From the NCBI RefSeq assembly GCF_007858275.1, contig NZ_VFEV01000032.1:1-64000 (forward strand): a stretch of DNA of 64,000 nt. Reading direction: 5' to 3'. Shown piece after piece: positions 44,439-52,162 of this stretch. The first letter of the stretch is position 1, and each line of letters begins with the position of its first letter. Position numbers and translations under genes: made by a program. Origin of the DNA: Pseudomonas proteolytica. GTDB lineage: Bacteria; Pseudomonadota; Gammaproteobacteria; Pseudomonadales; Pseudomonadaceae. Under the pieces are notes generated by a model. It saw only the letters and a list, made by a program, of their open reading frames with translations, had not been told where the DNA came from and ran no database searches.

Positions 44439-45719
44439 ATGAACGCTGCCCTGGACGTTCTGCAATCCACCCATCAGCACATCAACCGCGACCGCCTGTG
44501 GCAGTCGTTGATGGACCTCGCAAAGCTTGGCGCCACGCCCAAGGGCGGTGTGTGTCGCCTGGCCCTGACCGACCTCGACCGCCAGGCTCGCGATCTGTTT
44601 GTGCAGTGGTGCGAGGCGGCGGGTTGCACCGTGACGGTGGATGGGGTGGGCAATATCTTTGCCCGTCGCCCGGGGCGCAATCCGGCATTGCCGCCGGTGA
44701 TGACGGGCAGCCATATCGACACCCAGCCGACGGGTGGCAAGTTCGATGGCTGCTTCGGCGTATTGGCGGGCGTCGAGGTGTTGCGCACACTCAACGACCT
44801 CAAGATCGAAACCGAGGCGCCGCTGGAGGTGGTGGTGTGGACCAACGAAGAAGGCTCGCGCTTCCCGCCATGCATGATGGGCTCCGGGGTGTTTGCCGAG
44901 AAATTCAGCCTGGCAGATACCCTGGCCAAGACCGACGCCGAGGGCGTCAGCGTGGGCGAGGCGTTAAATGCGATTGGCTATGCGGGCACTCGGCCGGTCA
45001 GCGGGCATAAGGTGGGGGCTTACTTCGAAGCCCATATCGAACAAGGCCCGATCCTTGAAGACGAACGCAAGACCATCGGCGTGGTGCTGGGGGCCCTCGG
45101 CCAGAAATGGTTCGACCTGACCCTGCGCGGCGTCGAGGCCCATGCCGGGCCGACACCGATGCACCTGCGCAAGGACGCCTTGGTCGGTGCCTCGGCGGTG
45201 GTTGCCGCAGTCAACGCTGCCGCCCTCGGCCATCAGCCCCATGCCTGTGGCACGGTGGGTTGCCTGCAGGCCTACCCTGGCTCGCGCAATGTGATCCCTG
45301 GCGAAGTGCGCATGACCCTGGACTTCCGGCATCTGGAACCGGCGCGCCTGGACTCGATGATTGCCCAGGTGCGCAAGGTGATTGACGACACCTGCGCCAA
45401 GCACGGCCTGACCTTCGAGATGGTGCCTACTGCAGACTTTCCGCCGCTGTATTTCGACAAGGGCTGTGTCGATGCCGTGCGTGAGGCGGCCACGGGTCTG
45501 GGCCTGTCGAATATGGATATCGTCAGCGGCGCCGGGCACGACGCAATCTTCGTCGCTGAGTTGGGGCCGGCGGGGATGATATTCGTGCCGTGTGAGGGCG
45601 GGATCAGCCATAACGAAATCGAAAATGCGGCACCCGATGACCTGGCGGCAGGATGCGCGGTGTTGCTGCGGGCGATGCTGGCGGGCTCGGCTGCGGTGGC
45701 CCGCAAGCAGGTGGCGTAA
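44439..45719 (+). CDS. M20-family Zn hydrolase, probable N-carbamoyl-beta-alanine amidohydrolase
   Basis: 426 residues. The metal-binding landmarks are GSHIDTQPTGGKFDG, WTNEEGSRFPP and SGAGHDAIFVAE, with the AHAGPTPMHLRKDAL dimerisation-domain motif of the HyuC/AllC/AmaB group. TGAGGAGA lies just before ATG 44439. Its place after the NCS1 transporter and opposite the hydantoinase points to hydrolysis of N-carbamoyl-beta-alanine to beta-alanine, CO2 and ammonia. N-carbamoyl-L-amino-acid hydrolase activity is an alternative within the family. Confidence 0.87.
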   Translation: MNAALDVLQSTHQHINRDRLWQSLMDLAKLGATPKGGVCRLALTDLDRQARDLFVQWCEAAGCTVTVDGVGNIFARRPGRNPALPPVMTGSHIDTQPTGGKFDGCFGVLAGVEVLRTLNDLKIETEAPLEVVVWTNEEGSRFPPCMMGSGVFAEKFSLADTLAKTDAEGVSVGEALNAIGYAGTRPVSGHKVGAYFEAHIEQGPILEDERKTIGVVLGALGQKWFDLTLRGVEAHAGPTPMHLRKDALVGASAVVAAVNAAALGHQPHACGTVGCLQAYPGSRNVIPGEVRMTLDFRHLEPARLDSMIAQVRKVIDDTCAKHGLTFEMVPTADFPPLYFDKGCVDAVREAATGLGLSNMDIVSGAGHDAIFVAELGPAGMIFVPCEGGISHNEIENAAPDDLAAGCAVLLRAMLAGSAAVARKQVA

Positions 45720-45725
45720 AACGGT

Positions 45726-45747
45726 GGGAGCCGGTTAGCCGGCTCCT
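45726..45747. repeat. Single REP-like hairpin
   Basis: GGAGCCGGTTAGCCGGCTCC is a perfect short hairpin between the hydrolase gene and the convergent small membrane-protein gene. No T-run follows, so a simple terminator is not certain. Confidence 0.5.
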
Positions 45748-45755
45748 GCATGTGC

Positions 45756-45917
45756 TCAGGCGTGATGCGCGACAGGCTTGTGGGCTTTGGCCCGTGTAGC
45801 AGTCTTTGGCTGCGGGTGATGATGCCGGCGCGTCACGCGCAACACCCCCCACAACATGGCGCCGGCTACGGCCAGCCAGCCAAGTACCAGCAGGAAAATC
45901 GTCGTTGTCAGGCTCAT
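45756..45917 (-). CDS. 53-residue single-pass membrane protein
   Basis: The protein begins MSLTTTIFLLVLGWLAVAGA and has one transmembrane helix followed by a basic, histidine-rich tail (RRHHHPQPKT). AGGAGG lies about six bases before ATG 45917, a strong ribosome-binding site. The cluster of three histidines could bind metal. I do not recognise a family. The good start signal and the membrane-plus-tail architecture support a real gene. Confidence 0.6.
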   Translation of the reverse strand: MSLTTTIFLLVLGWLAVAGAMLWGVLRVTRRHHHPQPKTATRAKAHKPVAHHA

Positions 45918-46108
45918 GAGTGCCTCCTTTTGCCCTGTGCAGGGCACACACTGTCTTTGCAATGGACAGTCTAGCTGCCTCCCGGTTGCGTGCTATTGAC
46001 CAATGGTCGTGTGCGTCCAACTTGTTTGCTCTATCCCGGGCTTTTTACTGCTGTCCAAGGCTATACCGGCGTCCAAGAGCACCCTATGATCAACGCCCCA
46101 GCCCGCAG

Positions 46109-46816
46109 ATGATCAAGAGAGTGAAGAAGTTGCGTTTACGGTCGAATCTCAAAAAAACCTTGCTGCTGGCTGCCTGCGTCCTCGGGATGGCCGCCTGTGC
46201 GGGGCAACCCACGCCCTCGAAAATCCAGGGCCTGCCCGAGCGTGTAGAGCTCAACGGTGTGCCGGCGTTTCGTGGTGACACCTACCAGGGTGGCCCGGCG
46301 GCCTTGGCCAGCATGCTGTCGCAACAAGGCATTGTGATTACACCGGGCTTGCTGGATAAACCCTTGCACCTGCCGGGTGGGGAAGCTGACCTTGAGCGCA
46401 ACATGCAAGTCCTGGCGCGTGAGTACGGGATGCTGGTGTACCCGCTGGATGCCAAGCTGACGGCGCTGTTGGCGCAGGTGGCGGCGGGGTACCCGGTGAT
46501 GGTGCGGATTACCGAGGGCTCGACGCTATGGGCCGAGCCGCGTTATGCGGTGCTGGTGGGCTTTAACCAGCAGAACAGTACGGTGTTGCTGCGAGTCGCA
46601 AGGGACCGGCGACGCCCAGTGGCGTTCAGCGACTTCGAGTCCGCCTGGAAAAGCGCCGGGCAGTGGGCCGTGTTGGTCCAGCGCCCGAGCCAGTTGCCGG
46701 CCAATCTGGATGCGGCGCGCTGGCAGCAGGCCGCCAACGCAACCGCCCAGGCCGGCCAGGAGCAGGCGGCAGCCCAGGCCCTGAAGGTCATGGCCCAAAG
46801 GCAGAAGCAGCCATAA
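46109..46816 (+). CDS. C39-peptidase-like lipoprotein lacking catalytic residues
   Basis: 235 residues. The lipoprotein signal has its lipobox Cys at C30 (LGMAAC). The body resembles C39-like papain-fold lipoproteins: DTYQGGPAALASML corresponds to the usual Q-C-G-P-A-A-L site and PRYAVLVGF to the usual H-Y-A-V-V-V-G site. At those positions G61 replaces the catalytic Cys and R145 the catalytic His, so peptidase activity is unlikely. The Ala/Gln-rich C-terminus may form a helix, and TPR-like partners are common in this group. ATG 46109 was chosen; a GTG at 46121 is possible. Confidence 0.7.
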   Translation: MIKRVKKLRLRSNLKKTLLLAACVLGMAACAGQPTPSKIQGLPERVELNGVPAFRGDTYQGGPAALASMLSQQGIVITPGLLDKPLHLPGGEADLERNMQVLAREYGMLVYPLDAKLTALLAQVAAGYPVMVRITEGSTLWAEPRYAVLVGFNQQNSTVLLRVARDRRRPVAFSDFESAWKSAGQWAVLVQRPSQLPANLDAARWQQAANATAQAGQEQAAAQALKVMAQRQKQP

Positions 46817-46820
46817 AGCA

Positions 46821-46846
46821 AACGGCGCCCGAGGGCGCCGTTTTTT
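46821..46846. terminator. Rho-independent terminator (lipoprotein gene / pbpG)
   Basis: The hairpin AACGGCGCCCGAGGGCGCCG is followed by TTTTTTAT, located between the convergent lipoprotein and pbpG genes. Confidence 0.85.
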
Positions 46847-46862
46847 ATGCCTGCCAGTCGTA

Positions 46863-47786
46863 TCAATGGGACTGGGTAACCCCGGTCTGGCGGGCCTTGA
46901 GGTTCTTGTCGGCCTTGTATTGCAGGGCTACATCCGGCACCGAGCCACTCTTGCCGGTTTCGACCCACTTGCGAATACGGCTGGCATCGGCAAAGTGCGT
47001 GAGTTTGCCGAAGGCATCGAGGATCACCAGCGACACGGGGCGGTTGCCCATGCTCGTCACCAGCACCAGGCAGTGACCGGCCTGGTTGGTGAAGCCGGTC
47101 TTGGTCAGCTTGATATCCCAGTTGGCGCGGTTGACCAGGTGATCGGTGTTGGAAAAGCCCAGGGTGTAACTGGGCTTGCGGAACGACACGGTTTTTTCCT
47201 TGGTGGTGCTCAATTGCGTGAGCAGCGGGTATTTATGCGCGGCCTGCACCAGCTTGCTCAAGTCGCGGGCGGTGGACACGTTATGGATCGACAGGCCGGT
47301 GGGCTCGACGTAACGGGTGCTGTTCATGCCCAGGGCCTTGGCCTTGGCGTTCATCGCGGCAATAAACGCCGCATAGCCACCCGGATAGTGGTGGGCCAGG
47401 CTGGCGGCAGCACGGTTTTCCGAGGACATCAGGGTGATCAGCAACATCTCCTTGCGCGGCATCTCGCTGTTGAGCTTGACCCGTGAGAACACGCCTTTCA
47501 TTTCCGGGGTGTCGCTGATGTTGATGGAGATGTACTCGTCCATATTCTGCTTGGCGTCCAGCACCACCATGCCCGTCATCAATTTGGTGACGGACGCGAT
47601 CGGTACTACTACGTCGGGGTTGCTGGCGTAGATCACCTTGTTGGTCTGCAAGTCCACCAGCATCGCGCTGCCCGAGGCGATGTGCAGCTGCGAGGTGTCT
47701 CGAGGGGCCAGGGTGGTTTCACTGGCGTTGGCGACAGTGCCTGCGAGTGCGAAGAACAGGCTGACAAGAGAAAGACGAATATTCAC
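46863..47786 (-). CDS. pbpG: D-alanyl-D-alanine endopeptidase PbpG (PBP7)
   Basis: 307 residues with a signal peptide ending GTVANA. The three penicillin-binding motifs are S65-V-T-K68, S122-E-N124 and K229-T-G231. The length and the GVFSRVKLNSEMPRKEML region match periplasmic PBP7, which cleaves D-Ala-meso-DAP crosslinks during peptidoglycan remodelling. It has no C-terminal anchor helix, unlike PBP5/6. Confidence 0.9.
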   Translation of the reverse strand: MNIRLSLVSLFFALAGTVANASETTLAPRDTSQLHIASGSAMLVDLQTNKVIYASNPDVVVPIASVTKLMTGMVVLDAKQNMDEYISINISDTPEMKGVFSRVKLNSEMPRKEMLLITLMSSENRAAASLAHHYPGGYAAFIAAMNAKAKALGMNSTRYVEPTGLSIHNVSTARDLSKLVQAAHKYPLLTQLSTTKEKTVSFRKPSYTLGFSNTDHLVNRANWDIKLTKTGFTNQAGHCLVLVTSMGNRPVSLVILDAFGKLTHFADASRIRKWVETGKSGSVPDVALQYKADKNLKARQTGVTQSH

Positions 47787-47947
47787 GCGGATGAACTCGC
47801 TAAAAGGTAGAAAAATACCGGGTGTGGCCGGCTATATGAAAAAAGACGTTACATATTATTAGTATGGGCCAGAAACTGTCGAATGTTCTTCTGAAACCAG
47901 ACGAAAGCTCTTAAAAACAAAGAAAAAACCGATTTTTTTCGGGCAAT

Positions 47948-47980
47948 AAAAAGCCCCGCCATAAGGCAGGGCTTTTTTAG
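47948..47980. terminator. Bidirectional terminator downstream of folD
   Basis: The hairpin AGCCCCGCC-ATAA-GGCAGGGCT is bordered by A5 on one side and T6 on the other. It can end folD transcription (minus strand) and any plus-strand transcription. Confidence 0.8.
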
Positions 47981-47992
47981 TGCGGCGGGTTA

Positions 47993-48847
47993 TTAGCTGT
48001 GCAGGGTTTCGGCTGCGTACAGGGTGTTTTCCAGCAGGCAGGCACGAGTCATCGGGCCAACACCACCTGGCACCGGGGTAATCCAGCCGGCACGGGGCAG
48101 GGCCGTTTCATACACCACGTCGCCCACCAGTTTGCCGTCGTCCTGGCGGTTGATACCGACGTCAATCACGATGGCGCCTTCCTTGATCCACTCGCCCTTG
48201 ACCAGGCCCGGCTTGCCCGCGGCGACCACGACCAGGTCGGCACGACCGACGTGGCCTGCCAGGTCCTTGGTGAAGCGGTGGGTGACGGTCACGGTGCAGC
48301 CGGCCAGCAGCAATTCCATGGCCATTGGGCGCCCGACAATGTTGGACGCACCCACGACCACTGCATCGAGGCCATAAAGGTCGACGCCGGTGCTTTCCAG
48401 CAGGGTCATGATGCCCTTTGGCGTGCAGGGGCGCAGCAGGGGGATGCGCTGGGCCAGGCGGCCAACGTTATAAGGGTGGAAGCCATCGACGTCCTTGTCG
48501 GGGCGGATGCGCTCCAGCAACAGCGAGGCGTCCAGATGCTCCGGCAGCGGCAATTGCAAGAGGATGCCGTCGATGTTCGGGTCGTCGTTGAGGCCATCGA
48601 TCAGGTCGGTGAGGGCCTGTTGGGTGGTATCGGAAGGCAAGTCGTAGGCCTTGGAAATAAAGCCGACCTCTTCACAGTCTTTACGCTTGTGCGAGACATA
48701 AACCTGGGAGGCAGGATCGCTGCCGACCAGGATCACCGCGAGCCCCGGCGTGCGCAGGCCAAGCTTGCGACGCTCGGCGACACGTTTGGCGATCTGCTGG
48801 CGCAGGCTGGCGGCGATTGATTTGCCGTCGATAAGTTGTGCAGTCAT
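47993..48847 (-). CDS. folD: FolD, methylenetetrahydrofolate dehydrogenase / cyclohydrolase
   Basis: 284 residues, the normal length. The substrate-site lysine is in YVSHKRKDCEEVGF. QLPLPEHLD, the NADP motif VVVGASNIVGRPMA and the terminal PVPGGVGPMTRA are all intact. It interconverts 5,10-methylene- and 10-formyl-tetrahydrofolate in one-carbon metabolism. It is divergent from the tRNA operon. Confidence 0.95.
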   Translation of the reverse strand: MTAQLIDGKSIAASLRQQIAKRVAERRKLGLRTPGLAVILVGSDPASQVYVSHKRKDCEEVGFISKAYDLPSDTTQQALTDLIDGLNDDPNIDGILLQLPLPEHLDASLLLERIRPDKDVDGFHPYNVGRLAQRIPLLRPCTPKGIMTLLESTGVDLYGLDAVVVGASNIVGRPMAMELLLAGCTVTVTHRFTKDLAGHVGRADLVVVAAGKPGLVKGEWIKEGAIVIDVGINRQDDGKLVGDVVYETALPRAGWITPVPGGVGPMTRACLLENTLYAAETLHS

Positions 48848-48978
48848 TACGCGTGATTAACCATCGAGAGGGGGAGGAAAAGTGCGAGCATTCTCGCACG
48901 CCAGGACGTGAGGGCAAAGGCGCTTGGTCTGCAAATTCCCCTAACCCCTTAAATAAAATGAATTTTTTTCAAAAAAGA

Positions 48979-49006
48979 TTTGACGGCCCCTGGGGGCGTC
49001 TATACT
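48979..49006 (+). promoter_or_regulatory. Sigma-70 promoter of the tRNA operon
   Basis: TTGACG (48979-48984), a 16-base spacer and TATACT (49001-49006) are preceded by an A/T-rich UP-like stretch and followed by a GC-rich discriminator. This layout is typical of stable-RNA promoters under stringent control. The leader to tRNA-Arg is about 115 bases, and nothing else is recognised in it. Confidence 0.75.
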
Positions 49007-49127
49007 ATTCGTCGCACTTGTCGGGCACAGCCTAGCACTGGTTAAGAAGGTCGAGCGCAATAGTCGTTTTATTGTGTAAGGCTGGAAGCATTTAGTTTGT
49101 AGTCCTCCAAGAGTACAGATTAATCAG

Positions 49128-49204
49128 GCGCCCGTAGCTCAGCTGGATAGAGCATCCGCCTTCTAAGCGGATGGTCGCAGGTTCGAGTCCTGCCGGGTGC
49201 GCCA
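49128..49204 (+). tRNA. tRNA-Arg (TCT)
   Basis: A complete cloverleaf with acceptor GCGCCCG/CGGGTGC, anticodon TCT at 49162-49164, T-loop TTCGAGT and encoded CCA. It reads AGA and AGG codons. Confidence 0.95.
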
Positions 49205-49236
49205 TTAGGCAGCTTTGGCACAAGTAGCGCAAGATG

Positions 49237-49312
49237 GTGGGCGTAGCTCAGTTGGTAGAGCACGGGATTGTGACTCCCGTTGTCGAGGGTTCGATCCCCT
49301 TCGTCCACCCCA
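49237..49312 (+). tRNA. tRNA-His (GTG), copy 1
   Basis: Acceptor GTGGGCG/CGTCCAC, anticodon GTG at 49270-49272 and encoded CCA. The extra G-1 needed for histidyl-tRNA synthetase is at 49236. Confidence 0.95.
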
Positions 49313-49321
49313 TATTTGAAA

Positions 49322-49354
49322 AGGCGCCAGATTTAACGGTCTGGCGCCTTTGTT
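49322..49354 (+). terminator. Terminator-like hairpin after tRNA-His copy 1
   Basis: AGGCGCCAG-ATTTAACGGT-CTGGCGCCT is followed by TTGTTTT. It lies inside the tRNA operon before tRNA-Leu, so it is probably leaky or serves as a processing site. Confidence 0.65.
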
Positions 49355-49371
49355 TTAAAAAGCTTCAAGCC

Positions 49372-49456
49372 GCGGATGTGGTGGAATTGGTAGACACACT
49401 GGATTTAGGTTCCAGCGCCGCGAGGCGTAAGAGTTCGAGTCTCTTCATCCGCACCA
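49372..49456 (+). tRNA. tRNA-Leu (TAG)
   Basis: An 85-base class II tRNA with a long variable arm. Acceptor GCGGATG/CATCCGC, anticodon TAG at 49406-49408, CCA encoded. Confidence 0.95.
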
Positions 49457-49533
49457 AATACAGCGTCACCCTTGCCATGGGCCAGGTTGGTGCTTAACAG
49501 AGAAGACAATTGGCTTCTTTGTCACGCAATATG

Positions 49534-49609
49534 GTGGGCGTAGCTCAGTTGGTAGAGCACGGGATTGTGACTCCCGTTGTCGAGGGTTCGATCCCCTTCG
49601 TCCACCCCA
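49534..49609 (+). tRNA. tRNA-His (GTG), copy 2
   Basis: Identical in sequence to copy 1, with anticodon GTG at 49567-49569 and CCA encoded. The flanking bases and downstream hairpin are also duplicated. Confidence 0.95.
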
Positions 49610-49616
49610 TATTCCG

Positions 49617-49652
49617 AAAGGCGCCAGATTTAACAGTCTGGCGCCTTTTTTG
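49617..49652 (+). terminator. Terminator of the tRNA operon
   Basis: AAGGCGCCAG-ATTTAACAGT-CTGGCGCCTT is followed by TTTTTGTTTT. The T-run is stronger than at the copy after tRNA-His 1. Confidence 0.85.
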
Positions 49653-50011
49653 TTTTAGCGGTTTGCGTATTCGGCGACTGCAGGTTTTGGGTCGCAGGGG
49701 TGGGGCGTTTCGTCGTATTTTTGTTTCTCGATGATGCCGTACTACCCGTCGGCCTTGTGTGCAAGGTCGGCAGCCAGGGAGATGGTTGGTGACTTCTTCT
49801 ATATATAGAAGGGTTGGCACAGAGCCCTGGCGTGATTGGCTGTATTTGTCACTGGGGCGAGGAGCATTCGTGCATTCGTACCTGTAAAATGCCTGCTGTT
49901 TTTTTACCCGTTTTCAGTAGGGTGACTTCTTGAGTTTGACCCACTAGAATGCATGCCCTTGATTCTTGGGTCGGAAACGGCCGGCTAACGTCTGTGCAAC
50001 GAGGAATATCC
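49653..50011. other. tig upstream region
   Basis: These 359 bases contain no gene. Visible structures are the hairpin CCTTG-TGTG-CAAGG at 49753-49766 and the perfect 16-bp palindrome CTTCTATATATAGAAG at 49796-49811. No promoter could be assigned with confidence. Confidence 0.4.
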
Positions 50012-51322
50012 ATGCAAGTTTCTGTTGAAAATACTACTGCTATCGAGCGCCGCATGAGCATCACCGTGCCGGCAGAGCGCATCGAGACTGCGGTCAACAA
50101 GCGTCTGCAGCAGACTGCCCAGAAGGCCAAGATCGCTGGTTTCCGTCCAGGCAAAGTGCCAATGAGCGAAATCAAGCGCCGTTTTGGTGCTGATGCGCGT
50201 CAAGATGCCGTAGGCGACGTGATCCAGGCTTCCTTCTACGAAGCTGTTGTCGAGCAAAAGCTGAACCCGGCTGGTTCGCCTTCCATCGAGCCTAAGTCCC
50301 TGGAAGCTGGCAAGGACCTGGAATACGTTGCCGTATTCGAAGTGTTCCCAGAGTTCACCGTCGCTGGTTTCGAAGGTATCGAAATCGAGCGCCTGAGCGC
50401 CGAAGTGGCTGATGCCGACCTGGACAACATGCTGGAAATCCTGCGCAAGCAGAACACTCGTTTTGAAGTGGCCGATCGCGCTGCCCAGAACGAAGACCAG
50501 TTGAACATCGATTTCGTGGGCAAGGTTGACGGCGAAGTCTTCGCTGGTGGCTCGGCCAAGGGTACCCAGCTGGTTCTGGGTTCCAACCGCATGATCCCTG
50601 GCTTCGAAGACGGCCTGGTTGGCGCTAAAGCTGGCGAAGAGCGCGTTCTGAACCTGACTTTCCCTGCTGACTACCAGAACCTGGACCTGGCTGGCAAAGC
50701 CGCCGAGTTCACCGTGACGGTCAACAGCGTTTCCGAGCCTAAGCTGCCAGAGCTGAACGAAGAGTTCTTCGCCCAGTTCGGTATCAAGGAAACCGGTATC
50801 GAAGGTTTCCGCGCCGAAGTTCGCAAGAACATGGAGCGTGAGCTGCGCCAGGCCATCAAGTCCAAGGTCAAGAACCAGGTCATGGACGGTCTGCTGGCTG
50901 CCAACCCGATCGAAGTGCCTAAGGCTCTGCTGTCCAACGAAGTGGATCGCCTGCGCGTACAAGCTGTTCAGCAGTTTGGTGGCAACATCAAGCCTGACCA
51001 ACTGCCGGCCGAGCTGTTCGAAGAGCAAGCCAAGCGCCGCGTCGTGCTGGGCCTGATCGTGGCTGAAGTGGTCAAGCAATTCGACCTCAAGCCTGACGAA
51101 GACCGCGTTCGCGAAATGATCCAGGAAATGGCTTCGGCCTACCAGGAGCCTGAGCAGGTCGTGGCTTGGTACTACAAGAATGACCAGCAACTGAACGAAG
51201 TCCGTTCGGTTGTGCTGGAAGAACAAGTTGTGGATACTGTTCTGCAGAAGGCTAAGGTGACCGACAAAGCGGTCTCTTACGAAGAAGCAGTCAAGCCGGC
51301 TGAAGCAGCACAAGCCGACTGA
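50012..51322 (+). CDS. tig: Trigger factor
   Basis: 436 residues. The N-terminal ribosome-binding signature is GFRPGKVP in the AKIAGFRPGKVPMSEI stretch. An FKBP-type prolyl isomerase domain lies at about 155-245 (VGKVDGEVFAGGSAKG) and the long C-terminal chaperone arms follow. ATG 50012, after GAGGAAT, gives the family-standard N-terminus MQVSVE. It binds nascent chains at the ribosome exit. The order tig-clpP-clpX-lon is conserved in gamma-proteobacteria. Confidence 0.97.
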   Translation: MQVSVENTTAIERRMSITVPAERIETAVNKRLQQTAQKAKIAGFRPGKVPMSEIKRRFGADARQDAVGDVIQASFYEAVVEQKLNPAGSPSIEPKSLEAGKDLEYVAVFEVFPEFTVAGFEGIEIERLSAEVADADLDNMLEILRKQNTRFEVADRAAQNEDQLNIDFVGKVDGEVFAGGSAKGTQLVLGSNRMIPGFEDGLVGAKAGEERVLNLTFPADYQNLDLAGKAAEFTVTVNSVSEPKLPELNEEFFAQFGIKETGIEGFRAEVRKNMERELRQAIKSKVKNQVMDGLLAANPIEVPKALLSNEVDRLRVQAVQQFGGNIKPDQLPAELFEEQAKRRVVLGLIVAEVVKQFDLKPDEDRVREMIQEMASAYQEPEQVVAWYYKNDQQLNEVRSVVLEEQVVDTVLQKAKVTDKAVSYEEAVKPAEAAQAD

Positions 51323-51414
51323 TTGTCCAACTCGTTTGAAAATACACCCATAAGCCAGCCTCGCGCTGGCTTATGCGTATTCAAGACATGACTATTTGGG
51401 AGTAACTGCAGAGC

Positions 51415-52050
51415 ATGTTCCGTAATTCGTATATTCAGCAGAACTCTGATATCCAGGCCGCAGGCGGCCTGGTCCCGATGGTTGTCGAGCAATCTGCTCG
51501 TGGCGAACGCGCCTATGACATCTACTCGCGCCTGCTCAAGGAGCGAGTGATCTTTCTGGTTGGTCCGGTAGAGGACTACATGGCCAACCTGATCTGTGCG
51601 CAACTGCTGTTCCTTGAAGCGGAAAACCCGGACAAGGACATCCATCTCTACATCAACTCCCCAGGCGGTTCGGTGACAGCGGGCATGTCGATCTACGACA
51701 CCATGCAGTTCATCAAGCCGAACGTATCCACCACTTGCATCGGCCAGGCCTGCAGCATGGGTGCATTCCTGCTGACAGCGGGTGCCGAAGGCAAGCGTTT
51801 CTGCCTGCCTAACTCGCGTGTGATGATTCACCAGCCATTGGGCGGTTTCCAGGGCCAGGCGTCGGACATCGAAATCCACGCCAAGGAAATCCTGTTTATC
51901 CGTGAGCGTCTCAACACGCTGATGGCCAAGCACAGCGGGCACACCCTGGAAGAAATCGAGCGTGATACCAACCGCGACAACTTCATGAGTGCCGAGGCCG
52001 CGCGTGAATACGGGCTGATCGACGCCGTGATCGACAAGCGCCCCGCTTAA
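51415..52050 (+). CDS. clpP: ClpP, ATP-dependent protease proteolytic subunit
   Basis: 211 residues with a short N-terminal propeptide before LVPMVVEQ. The catalytic serine is S114 in GQACSMGAFLL and the histidine is H139 in MIHQPLGG; an Asp follows near residue 188. It forms double heptameric rings with ClpX or ClpA. A hairpin (ATAAGCCAGC / GCTGGCTTAT) at about 51350-51375 separates it from tig. Confidence 0.97.
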   Translation: MFRNSYIQQNSDIQAAGGLVPMVVEQSARGERAYDIYSRLLKERVIFLVGPVEDYMANLICAQLLFLEAENPDKDIHLYINSPGGSVTAGMSIYDTMQFIKPNVSTTCIGQACSMGAFLLTAGAEGKRFCLPNSRVMIHQPLGGFQGQASDIEIHAKEILFIRERLNTLMAKHSGHTLEEIERDTNRDNFMSAEAAREYGLIDAVIDKRPA

Positions 52051-52162
52051 TATAAGCCGCTCAAAATAGGGCTGGTCGGCATGTCCGACCACTGGCGGGC
52101 TTGAAAAAGCCCGCATAAGCCTTCATCTTGTGTTGCAAGCCTATCGGATTTGGATCGAACGA

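Noticed and set aside
49128..49609. Integrative element attachment site at the tRNA cluster
   Set aside because: All four tRNAs are complete. No integrase gene or duplicated tRNA 3' fragment flanked by foreign DNA is seen, and the order is the usual Pseudomonas one.
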